The notes under the pieces are model-generated. The model had not been told where the DNA came from, ran no database searches, and worked only from the letters and a program-made list of their open reading frames with translations. Both the position numbers and the translations under genes were made by a program. A stretch of DNA of 56,521 bases from Elusimicrobiota bacterium (GTDB taxonomy: Bacteria > Elusimicrobiota > Elusimicrobia > UBA1565 > UBA9628), in the NCBI GenBank assembly GCA_027451985.1, contig DAIDHS010000003.1:1-56521 (forward strand), in the 5' to 3' direction. Shown here piece after piece: positions 8,012 through 19,744 of this stretch. Numbering within the stretch: the first letter of the stretch is position 1; each line of letters opens with the position of its first letter.

Positions 8012-8054
8012 ATTATAACCGCCAACAGCGCAGAGAAAACGGGCCGTTCAGTCC
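8012..8054 (-). promoter_or_regulatory. Dyad-module promoter (degenerate) of the 209-residue exported protein
   Basis: Perfect -10 TATAAT (minus strand, 8017-8012). Exactly 23 bp upstream lies GGACT-GAAC-GGCCC (8054-8041); the right half-site GGCCC is perfect and the left is degenerate. No TTGACA-like -35 is at the normal distance. The spacing matches the clear copies at 33.6, 40.2, 46.0, 51.1 and 55.9 kb. Confidence 0.5.
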
Positions 8055-8087
8055 CTTGGCGCGCAGTATTTGGGCCCACCCCGGATT

Positions 8088-8132
8088 GGGCCAAAGAGGA
8101 CCGCCACAACGCGCGCGCCATTTTCCTATACT
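8088..8132 (+). promoter_or_regulatory. Candidate promoter of the trehalose synthase gene
   Basis: -10 TATACT at 8127-8132. GACCG (8099-8103) ends exactly 23 bp upstream, and GGGCC lies at 8088-8092, so the half-sites are separated by 6 instead of 4 bp. The predicted start near 8139 leaves only about 9 nt before the ATG at 8148. This is a weak copy of the dyad module. Confidence 0.3.
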
Positions 8133-8147
8133 TAAAGCCAGCGCGCG

Positions 8148-11489
<3,342 letters not shown>

Positions 11490-11503
11490 ATAACTCGCCA
11501 AAA

Positions 11504-13369
11504 ATGTCGAGAATAAAGGCGGGAGCATCTATAGGGCCCCGTACGCGCCGTTTGGTCCTGCTTCTCATCGGCGTTTCCGGCCTGCTCTTGAGCTCCTTCC
11601 TCATTTGGCGGACCGCTCTATTTAATTTCAATATCAGCCTGCAATCTTTCCCAATCTCCATCCACGACATCTCGAACGGGGAGTCCTTGATTTACGCCGT
11701 GCCGGAAGAATACCGAGATCAAATGCCGCTGGACAGCGTCTCGGCCGCCGTCTTTTTTTCGCGCTGGGGCTTTTCCACGCGGCAATGGGTGCTGGCTATT
11801 ACCTTAGCGATGTGCGCCCTGCTGGCCGCCGCCGGACTTCTCTTGGAATCCGCTCTCGGCCCTCTCGCGGCCGCGGCCGCCCTGCTTTTTTTCTATCAAT
11901 CAAACATCGATCTCACGACGCTCTTTTCCCAGGGCGGCTACGCCTTCTGCCTACTCTTGGTCTGCGCCTTCCTGATCTACCGCGCCCAGCGTCCGGGCGC
12001 GGCAAGAACCTGGCTTCTGGCCCTGGCCCTCGGCGCCGCCCTCTTGTTCCGCTCCGTGCTGTTTTTGTTCCCCCCGCTCCTCGCCGCGCGAGAGTTTTTT
12101 TCGGCCGGGCGGAATAAAAAGGCCTGGCTCAGGGACTCCGCCGTTCTCGTTCTCGTGCCATTCCTTTTCCTGATCCCCTGGATCCGCTACGGCTGGAAGG
12201 TCCACCGAGATATTTCCCCGTTCGAGGCCAATCAAGTCCAGTCAAACATCATCGCAGGAACCCTGGGAATGACACAAGGAATCGAGGGAGACTGGAGCCT
12301 GCTGCTTAAGAATCCGAGCGCTACGATCCGCCGGCCTCTCGGAATATACCGCTGGGCGGCCTTGGAAATCGCCCTCCACCCTGTCCGTTATCTGCGCGGC
12401 TACGGCCGCCGGCTGGCCTTCGTCTACCGCGTGCACCCATGGCTCTTTTTAGCGGCGTTTCTCCCGCTCTGGTGGAGGCGCCGCAGAAAAGATATCGCGG
12501 ACGCCGCTCTTCTTGCGGCCTATTTCCTAGCCATTTACTGCGCCATGGCGGTCCAAACCGCGTACTTTATCCCGTTCTGGCCGCTTCTCTGCCTGCTGGC
12601 GGGGTCGTCGCTCGCGGCCGCGGCGCGGGCCTTGGGACGGTTCCCGTCCGCGAAAGAGACGAGTCTCGCCCGCCGCTGGGCGCAGTGGTCCTCGCTGACG
12701 GCTCTCGCCTTGATTCTATGCGCGTGCGCCTATTGCGAGAAAATCGTCTGGGCGGCCGGGACCTGGACGGGGACGTGGAAAGGAGTCGAAACCACCGGAC
12801 CGCGGGCGGAAATCGCGCTGGCTTCGGCGCCCGATTCCTCGTGGCTGCATTTCGAGTCCGGTCAGACCTTCCTCGCGACAGGCCGCTTGACGGCCGCCCG
12901 CGATCAATTCAAATCAGCCGAGCGCCTCAACCGCGCATGCCGGATCTGTCGGCTTTACGCCGCCTGGACCGAGGCCGTCTCCGGTCGATCTAGCCCGCTC
13001 TTTTTCCTGCCCCCACCACCCCCGTCCATCTTCCAACCTCCACCGCCCATTCCAGTGTCCCAACCGGCCTTGAGCGTGATGCGGGCGGACATATATCTGA
13101 GGAGAGGCGATCGGTTCTCGGCCGAGCGGGCGCTTAACGACGCTTTTCGGGCTTATTCTGGAGGCGCCGTCTTGGTCCGGGACAAGCACGTCGGAGAAGG
13201 CCGGCGAGCGCTCAAAACCCTGAACTCGCTCGTTCCGTTCGAAAATTGGTGTCTGTGTGTCTTGCGGGGTTATGATGCCAAGCCCATGAGCCGACTCTTG
13301 GAAAAGACCTTCAAGGCAACGCCCACCTGGCGCAAAGGAGACAACTGCTTCCCGCTCTATCCCCAGTGA
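11504..13369 (+). CDS. Polytopic membrane protein with TPR-like C-terminal region
   Basis: I do not recognise a defined family. The 621-residue product (ATG at 11504; an earlier in-frame start overlaps treS) has about ten transmembrane segments within residues 15-450, alternating with short polar loops, in the style of GT-C glycosyltransferases or O-antigen-ligase-like proteins. No conserved acidic pair typical of GT39 could be placed with confidence in the first loop. The soluble C-terminal part has a TPR-like helix pair (LHFESGQTFLATGRL...FKSAERLNR), a poly-proline linker (FFLPPPPPS) and a second helical region. Its stop overlaps that of the opposite-strand SGNH hydrolase by 13 bp. A role in cell-surface glycan assembly is only an inference. 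Confidence 0.7.
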   Translation: MSRIKAGASIGPRTRRLVLLLIGVSGLLLSSFLIWRTALFNFNISLQSFPISIHDISNGESLIYAVPEEYRDQMPLDSVSAAVFFSRWGFSTRQWVLAITLAMCALLAAAGLLLESALGPLAAAAALLFFYQSNIDLTTLFSQGGYAFCLLLVCAFLIYRAQRPGAARTWLLALALGAALLFRSVLFLFPPLLAAREFFSAGRNKKAWLRDSAVLVLVPFLFLIPWIRYGWKVHRDISPFEANQVQSNIIAGTLGMTQGIEGDWSLLLKNPSATIRRPLGIYRWAALEIALHPVRYLRGYGRRLAFVYRVHPWLFLAAFLPLWWRRRRKDIADAALLAAYFLAIYCAMAVQTAYFIPFWPLLCLLAGSSLAAAARALGRFPSAKETSLARRWAQWSSLTALALILCACAYCEKIVWAAGTWTGTWKGVETTGPRAEIALASAPDSSWLHFESGQTFLATGRLTAARDQFKSAERLNRACRICRLYAAWTEAVSGRSSPLFFLPPPPPSIFQPPPPIPVSQPALSVMRADIYLRRGDRFSAERALNDAFRAYSGGAVLVRDKHVGEGRRALKTLNSLVPFENWCLCVLRGYDAKPMSRLLEKTFKATPTWRKGDNCFPLYPQ

Positions 13370-14643
13370 GGCTGGCGGCCGGATGGAAGCGCATCTGCCG
13401 CGCGCGCCGCTTGAAGAAGGGAATCCGGCATGCGGCCCAACCCGGCCGCCCGAAGGGTCCGCAGGACGGAGCCGCGATCGAGCCGTTCCGCTTTCTTCAG
13501 ATAGGGTAACATCCATTTCAACATGGCCCGGTTGTTGTTCGCGATCCAGCACGCCTCAATGACCAGCGCGTGCGCCTTGAACGCGCCGTCCAACAGTCCC
13601 AGCGCGCCTTCGTAGCTTTTTTCCGGCAACGCGTCTCTCCAACGCCAGCGACTGCCGGGCGCAATCCACCCTCTCCGGCTCAAGGTCCGGCACAGAGTCA
13701 GGGCCAAAAGATACTGGCCATACAAAGACGGATGCATGCGATCCATGAGGAGGCCGGGAACAATCGGATCGCCCTCTTCTTTTTTTCGGAGAAATGCGGC
13801 GGGCGCGTCAACGAAAAGCACTCCCGGGCCCGCGAGCCCTCGCAGAAATTTGTTTTCCGGCGACGCGGCGCCGCTTTCGAGAAGACTTTGCCGGACCTGG
13901 CCCAAAAGAACGATCCGCACGCCTTGGCGGCGCGAGATACGGATCATCTCCCGGACGTTTCTTTCATAGCCCGCCATAGCCGAAGGCGGAAGAGGAAACG
14001 GTGCGCGGTCCGAAGCCGGGCGGCGAAATCCACCATCGATAAAATAACGATAGACGCGGAAATACCTGAGAAGCCCCAAATTAGCCGCGGTCAAAAACCG
14101 CCCGAGCCTCCCTGTTCCCACGCGAATTCTCGCATAGCGCTCCTCGTTGTTGCCCTCATAAAGCACGAGAAGATCGGGCTGGTACTTGAGAACCTCCCTC
14201 ACAATGGCTAGGTCGCGCGTACTGTCGGAGCCTGAGGCACCGGCGTTGACGACCTCGACGCGGCGGCCCGGCAGGAGCGTTCGCACCATAGCCTGCAGCC
14301 ATTCGGGATAGCCGCCTCGAGGGTTGAATGGAAATCCTTCCGTCGTGGATTGGCCGATGCAGAAAATCCGGTACGCCCCGGTATCCTTGGCGACAGGGAA
14401 GCGCTTGCCGTTGACGCGATCCGTGGCAATGATGGCGGGATCGGGAACGGCCCACAACCGGCCGCCAATATCCCGGACATGGTAAAGCGGCTTATCCGAA
14501 ACCAGCCACGGCCAGCGCGCGTCGAATGGTTGGGTCTTGAGCGGAAGAAAGCACAAAAGCGCAACGACGGCCGCAGCGCCGCCTAGCGCCAGAATCAGCC
14601 GGCCAAGAATGGCGATTTTAGCCTTGCGCGACGGCCGCTCCAT
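13357..14643 (-). CDS. Membrane-anchored SGNH/GDSL-type hydrolase
   Basis: A 428-residue protein. Residues 10-33 are a signal anchor. The rest shows SGNH blocks: Ser99 in FCIGQSTTEG (block I), Gly-containing NAGASGSDS (block II), YEGNNEE (block III) and DRMHPS with Asp301/His304 (block V), so the catalytic triad is complete. Such proteins are esterases or acyltransferases/deacetylases acting on envelope glycans. The start is ATG at 14643, 5 nt after the purK stop with GCGGAG before it; longer in-frame starts lie inside purK. It is the last gene of the purine operon by spacing, although the function has no obvious link to purines. Confidence 0.8.
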   Translation of the reverse strand: MERPSRKAKIAILGRLILALGGAAAVVALLCFLPLKTQPFDARWPWLVSDKPLYHVRDIGGRLWAVPDPAIIATDRVNGKRFPVAKDTGAYRIFCIGQSTTEGFPFNPRGGYPEWLQAMVRTLLPGRRVEVVNAGASGSDSTRDLAIVREVLKYQPDLLVLYEGNNEERYARIRVGTGRLGRFLTAANLGLLRYFRVYRYFIDGGFRRPASDRAPFPLPPSAMAGYERNVREMIRISRRQGVRIVLLGQVRQSLLESGAASPENKFLRGLAGPGVLFVDAPAAFLRKKEEGDPIVPGLLMDRMHPSLYGQYLLALTLCRTLSRRGWIAPGSRWRWRDALPEKSYEGALGLLDGAFKAHALVIEACWIANNNRAMLKWMLPYLKKAERLDRGSVLRTLRAAGLGRMPDSLLQAARAADALPSGRQPHWG

Positions 14644-14648
14644 CTCCG

Positions 14649-15787
14649 CTAACGTCCCAGAGGTCCTTCCATCCGGCGCAGGATTTGATCCGCCTCGGCG
14701 CGCAAGGACTCGGCCTCGCTGCCCAGAAGCAGGAAGTGGCCCATTTTGCGTCCCTGCTCGGGCGCGTCCTTGCCGTAGAGGTAGAGCCGCGCACGGGGGT
14801 CCCGCAGCAGAGGTTCCCAATTGGGCGCGCCGCCAGCCCACAAGTCGCCGAGCAAATTGGCCATGACCACGGGGGTGAGAAGGCGCGTCTCCGCCAGCGG
14901 GAGGCCCAGCCCCGCGCGCAGATGTTGCTCGAATTGGGAGACGGCGCAGGCGCCCAGGGTGTAATGCCCGCTGTTATGCACTCGCGGCGCGATCTCGTTG
15001 ATCAAAAGCGAGCCGCCCTTGGCCACAAACATCTCGACCGCCATCACACCCACGTGCCCCAGGGCCCGCGCCGCGGCCGAGGCCAGATCGCGCGCCTCCT
15101 TGGCGCGCGTCTCGGAGATCGGCGCGGGCGCGGAGGAGAGGCGCAGGATTCCGTTCTGGTGCTCATTATGCGCGATAGGGAAGAATTCCACGTCCCCTTT
15201 TTGGTCGCGCGCGAGTACGACCGAGATTTCACGCTCGAATTCAATTTTCTCCTCCAGCACGCAGGGCGCGGACGCGAGCTCCAGCGCCGCGGGCAAATCC
15301 TGCTCCGCGCTCAAGACTCGCTGGCCCTTGCCGTCGTAGCCGGCTCGCCGGCGCTTCAAAATCGCGGGATAGCCGATCTCCGAGACTACGGACGAAAGTT
15401 CGGCGGCGCTCGCGGCGGGCTTGAAGCGCGCCTGAGGAAAGCCCTCCTTGGCTAAGAATTGCTTCTGCACCAAGCGATCCTGGATGATCTCAAGAACATC
15501 GGCTCCAGGGAAAATCAGTTTTTTTTCCGCCACGGCCGATAGGAGCGGCGCGGGGATGAGCTCCCATTCAAGCGTCAAGGCATCTGAGCGCGCGGCAAGC
15601 TCGAGCGCGGCGGCTTGGTCGTCGATGGGCGCCCTCACGTGGAAGTCGCAAACTTGGGCCGCGGGACCTCGCGGGGCCGGATCGAGGACTCCCGTCTTAT
15701 AGCCCATGCGCCGCGCGGCCAGAGCGAGAAATCGCCCGAGCTGTCCGCCGCCCAAAATGCCCAGCGTCGAACCGGGAAGGAGAGGTT

Positions 15788-15791
<4 letters not shown>
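14649..15791 (-). CDS. purK: N5-carboxyaminoimidazole ribonucleotide synthase
   Basis: A 380-residue ATP-grasp enzyme that carboxylates AIR to N5-CAIR with ATP and bicarbonate, the first half of the two-step bacterial AIR carboxylation. The start [24 protein letters not shown] is the PurK nucleotide-binding signature; [12 protein letters not shown] is the flexible ATP-grasp loop; [14 protein letters not shown] is the conserved metal/substrate site. It overlaps purE by 4 bp (ATGA). A class I PurE partner lies just upstream, consistent with this pathway variant. Confidence 0.97.
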
Positions 15792-16276
<485 letters not shown>

Positions 16277-17569
16277 TTAAGCCTCCGCTGCCACGGGCGC
16301 CCCGGCCGCCACGTCACGGCGCAGGATTTTTCCCGCGAATTTAATTTTGTCCGCCGCGGCGTAGGCCCGCCGTCTGGCCTCCGCGAGATCATGGCCCAAC
16401 GCACTCACGCCCAGCACGCGCCCGGCGCCGCCCGACCAGTCCCGTTCCCGGGCCGAGGTGGATGAATGAAAAATCAGCACGTTTCGATCTCGCGCCGCGT
16501 CCTCCAGGCCGGATATTTTTCCGGCCGGCTCCGGCTTTTGCGGATAGCCCCGGGAGGCCAGCACCACGCAAACGCAGGCGCCAAGCGCAGCTTCGAGGCG
16601 GATCTCACCCAGTTCGCCCTTGGCGCAGGCCAAAGCCGCCTCAAAAAAATCAGACTTCAGCAGAGGCAGCACGGCCTGGGCCTCCGGGTCGCCCAAGCGG
16701 CAGTTAAACTCGAGGACCCTGGGGCCCTGGGGCGTCATCATGAGTCCGGCGTAAAGAACGCCGCGATAGTCGATGCCATCGGCGCGCAAGCCGCCAAGCG
16801 CCAGCGCGAAGATGCTCTCGATAGCGGCGCGCTCCTCTTTGGAAACTGGTACGGGGGCGAACGCTCCCATGCCGCCGGTGTTGGGGCCCGCGTCGCCGTC
16901 TTGAAGGCGCTTGTGGTCTCGCGCGAGCGGCAAAAGGCGGAAATTTTTCCCGTCGCACAAGGCCAAGGCAGAAATTTCCGGCCCAGAAAGGACTTCTTCG
17001 AGCAAAACATTCTCTCCCGCCGGCCCCGCCCCTTTTTGCTCCATCAGAAAATCGACGGCCTTGGCGGCTTCGGTTCGCGAGGAACAAACGAACACGCCCT
17101 TGCCACCGGCCAGACCATCGGCTTTCACAACGACTGGGGCGGGCCAATCCTTGAGCGCGGATTTCGCCGCTTCTGAGGTTTTGAAGGCTTGCGAGCGCGC
17201 CGCCGGAATGCCGTGCCGGGCCATGAACTCCTTCGCATAAATCTTTGAGGACTCAAGCCGCGCTCCGTTCTTATTCGGGCCGAAAACCAAAATACCCGCC
17301 GCGCGCAGTGCGTCCGCGACGCCCGCAGCCAGAGGCGCTTCGGGGCCCACGACGACCAGACCCACGTGGCGATCCTTGGCCGCAGCCACAATCTGCTCGG
17401 GTAAGGCGGGGTTTCCAGGCAGTCGCTGCGCCCAGTCCGAAATCGCGTCAGAGCCCGACAGGGCGTAAAGATTCTTGAGGCGCGGGCTGCGCGCCAAGGC
17501 CCAGGCTAGGGCGTGCTCGCGACCGCCCGCGCCCAGCAAAAGGACGCTCGTGTCTGGAGACGGGCTCAT
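16277..17569 (-). CDS. purD: Phosphoribosylamine-glycine ligase
   Basis: A 430-residue ATP-grasp ligase that makes GAR from phosphoribosylamine, glycine and ATP. SVLLLGAGGREHALAWAL at the N terminus, VVVGPEAPLAAGVADAL, KADGLAGGKGV and FNCRLGDPEAQ are signature blocks in the right order. The ATG at 17569 overlaps the purF stop by 4 bp (ATGA); a longer frame from 17629 runs into purF and is rejected. Full family length, no defects. Confidence 0.97.
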   Translation of the reverse strand: MSPSPDTSVLLLGAGGREHALAWALARSPRLKNLYALSGSDAISDWAQRLPGNPALPEQIVAAAKDRHVGLVVVGPEAPLAAGVADALRAAGILVFGPNKNGARLESSKIYAKEFMARHGIPAARSQAFKTSEAAKSALKDWPAPVVVKADGLAGGKGVFVCSSRTEAAKAVDFLMEQKGAGPAGENVLLEEVLSGPEISALALCDGKNFRLLPLARDHKRLQDGDAGPNTGGMGAFAPVPVSKEERAAIESIFALALGGLRADGIDYRGVLYAGLMMTPQGPRVLEFNCRLGDPEAQAVLPLLKSDFFEAALACAKGELGEIRLEAALGACVCVVLASRGYPQKPEPAGKISGLEDAARDRNVLIFHSSTSARERDWSGGAGRVLGVSALGHDLAEARRRAYAAADKIKFAGKILRRDVAAGAPVAAEA

Positions 17570-18942
17570 CTCCGATCCGATCCCGCCTCGTCCGCAGGAA
17601 CCGGCGCGGGATAGCGACCGGTGAAGCAACCGGAGCAGAATCCTTCCTCTCCCGCTGAGCCACCCGCAGCCTTGAGCAGGCCCCCCAAGCTCAAGTAGTG
17701 CAGACTGTCGGCCTCCAAAAATTTTCGCACTGCTTCGACTTTGCGCTCCGCAGCGATGAGCTCCTTGGCAAGCGGCGTATTTATACCGTAGTGGCAGGGA
17801 GAGACGATGGGCGGGCTCGCGACAGCCATGTGGATTTCACGCGCACCTGCTTCGCGGACGCGGCGCACGATGAGACGGGAGGTCGTGCCGCGCACGATGG
17901 AATCATCGACGAGTACCACGCGGCGGGCGCGCAGAGCCTCAGCCACGGGGAAGAGCTTCATGGCCGCAGAAGACTCCCGCTGCGTTTGGGTCGGCTTGAT
18001 GAAGGTTCGAGTGACGTAGTGGTTGCGCACCAGCGCCATCTCGAAAGGAACGCCGGAAACGTCTGAAAAGCCCAGCGCCGCGGAAACGCCAGAGTCCGGC
18101 ACCGGCACGACGATGTCCGCCCGGACGCCCCCCATCTCCCTGGCCAACTGCCGGCCCATTTCACGTCGAGCGGCCTGCACATTGCGTCCAAAGACCTGAG
18201 AGTCGGGCCTCGCGAAATAAACATGCTCAAAGACGCAGCGCGCAGGAATTTTTTTCACCGCGAAAGGCTTGAGGCTCCTAACGCGCCCTTTCTCCAAAAT
18301 CAGCACCTCTCCCGGATCGATTTCCCGGACTAAAGACGCCTTGACCGCATCTAGGGCCGCGGTCTCGGAGGCCAGGACGAAGCCCCGGCCGAGCCGCCCC
18401 AAAACCAGCGGCCTAAATCCCAACGGGTCGCGCGCGGCCAGCACGCGGCCGGGCGTGAAGAGAATGAGGGAATAGGCTCCCTCAATGCGGCGCAGACTCT
18501 CGATGAAGGCGCGTTCGAGCGGCGGGCCGCGCCGCGCCATCAAGTGCACGGCCACCTCTGAATCCGTCGAGGACTGGAAGATGGCGCCCTTAGCTTCCAG
18601 CTCCCGCCGCAAGGCGACGGCGTTGGTAAAGTTGCCGTTATGAGCGATGGCTAGGGCTCCGTGGCGCCCGCCGAACATCAAAGGCTGGGCGTTTTTAAGG
18701 AGCGACTCTCCTGCGGTCGAGTAGCGCACATGGCCTGCGGCGGCTCGGCCGGGCAGAAGTTCGGAAGCAAAGCTGGGAAACACGTCCCAAACCAGGCCCA
18801 TGCCGGCCTTGGCGTGGAGCTTTTCCCCGTCGCTGGAAACGATGCCCGAGGACTCCTGCCCCCGGTGCTGCAGGGCCAGAAGCCCGGCGCGGACCACGTC
18901 CGCAGCCTGCGCGCATTCGGTCACCGCGAAGATGCCGCACAT
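17566..18942 (-). CDS. purF: Amidophosphoribosyltransferase
   Basis: A 458-residue enzyme for the first committed purine step, moving glutamine amide nitrogen to PRPP. It starts MCGIFAV, so Cys2 becomes the N-terminal nucleophile after Met removal with essentially no propeptide. The N-terminal Ntn-hydrolase part includes LQHRGQESSGI and AHNGNFTNA; the phosphoribosyltransferase part has the PRPP loop VVLVDDSIVRGTT. The C-terminal CSGCFTGRYP resembles the cysteine region of iron-sulfur-type (Bacillus-like) PurF. A longer frame upstream from 19188 would overlap purQ and is rejected. It lies 28 bp after purQ, the largest gap in the operon. Confidence 0.97.
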   Translation of the reverse strand: MCGIFAVTECAQAADVVRAGLLALQHRGQESSGIVSSDGEKLHAKAGMGLVWDVFPSFASELLPGRAAAGHVRYSTAGESLLKNAQPLMFGGRHGALAIAHNGNFTNAVALRRELEAKGAIFQSSTDSEVAVHLMARRGPPLERAFIESLRRIEGAYSLILFTPGRVLAARDPLGFRPLVLGRLGRGFVLASETAALDAVKASLVREIDPGEVLILEKGRVRSLKPFAVKKIPARCVFEHVYFARPDSQVFGRNVQAARREMGRQLAREMGGVRADIVVPVPDSGVSAALGFSDVSGVPFEMALVRNHYVTRTFIKPTQTQRESSAAMKLFPVAEALRARRVVLVDDSIVRGTTSRLIVRRVREAGAREIHMAVASPPIVSPCHYGINTPLAKELIAAERKVEAVRKFLEADSLHYLSLGGLLKAAGGSAGEEGFCSGCFTGRYPAPVPADEAGSDRR

Positions 18943-18970
18943 GTTCTTGGCCTGGGATGTGGTTCGGGCG

Positions 18971-19744
18971 TCAGCTCCGGCAATACTCCACCGCGTTGCG
19001 GAAAATCTCCAGCCCCGCGCAATGCTTGAAGAACGTTTGGCGCGTCCAGTTTGGGTGGTGGTAAATGGCTGTGAAGCGCTCGGGGTGCGGCATAAGCCCC
19101 AGGCAGTTGCCTTCGGGATTGGAAAGTGCCGCGATGTTGAAGACCGAGCCGTTGGGGTTGGCGGGATAGCCCGCGAGCTTGCCGTCATCCGAAACGTACT
19201 GCATGGCGATGGAGTGATTCTTCTTCAAGTCCTCCAGCAGGCGCGGGGATCTCAAGACGAGCTTGCCCTCGCCATGGGCCACGGGCAGCTCGATCATCTC
19301 GGGAAGTCCCCTGAAAAAGAGGCTGGAACTCTGCGTGTTGAGGCGCAGGTGTACCCAACGCGCCTCGAAGCGCCCAGAGTCGTTGGCCGCGAATCCCGCG
19401 CTGGGCTCGCCCGAACCAAAGGGCAGAAGCCCGGCCTTGACCAGCGCCTGGAAGCCGTTGCACACGCCCAGCACTGGGCGCTTTTGGCGCACCAAGTGGC
19501 GCAAATCCTTAAAGTAGCTTCGAATCTGGACGGCTAAGATTTTCCCGGCGCCTAAATCGTCGCCATAGGAAAATCCTCCAGGAAAGACCACCATGGCATA
19601 GTCCAGGACCCGCACGCGTCCAGCGCACACATCGGCCATGGTCGCGGGTTCCGGCGCGCCGCCCACGAATTTCAGCGCGGCTTCTGTTTCCACGTCGCAG
19701 TTGACGCCCGGCGCACGCAGGACGAGGATGCGCGGGGCCTTCAT
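18971..19744 (-). CDS. purQ: FGAM synthase glutaminase subunit
   Basis: A 257-residue class I glutamine amidotransferase that supplies ammonia to PurL. The conserved start RILVLRAPGVNCDVETEAAL, the FPGGFSYGDDLGAGKILA block, the nucleophile Cys in GVCNGFQAL and the His-Glu pair in LMPHPERF are present. Overlaps purL by 4 bp. It forms the FGAM synthase complex with PurL and the tandem PurS-like protein encoded just upstream. Confidence 0.96.
   Translation of the reverse strand: MKAPRILVLRAPGVNCDVETEAALKFVGGAPEPATMADVCAGRVRVLDYAMVVFPGGFSYGDDLGAGKILAVQIRSYFKDLRHLVRQKRPVLGVCNGFQALVKAGLLPFGSGEPSAGFAANDSGRFEARWVHLRLNTQSSSLFFRGLPEMIELPVAHGEGKLVLRSPRLLEDLKKNHSIAMQYVSDDGKLAGYPANPNGSVFNIAALSNPEGNCLGLMPHPERFTAIYHHPNWTRQTFFKHCAGLEIFRNAVEYCRS

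Noticed and set aside
18943-19188. 82-codon N-terminal extension of purF
   Set aside because: Mature PurF must begin at Cys2 of MCGIFAV; the extension overlaps purQ.
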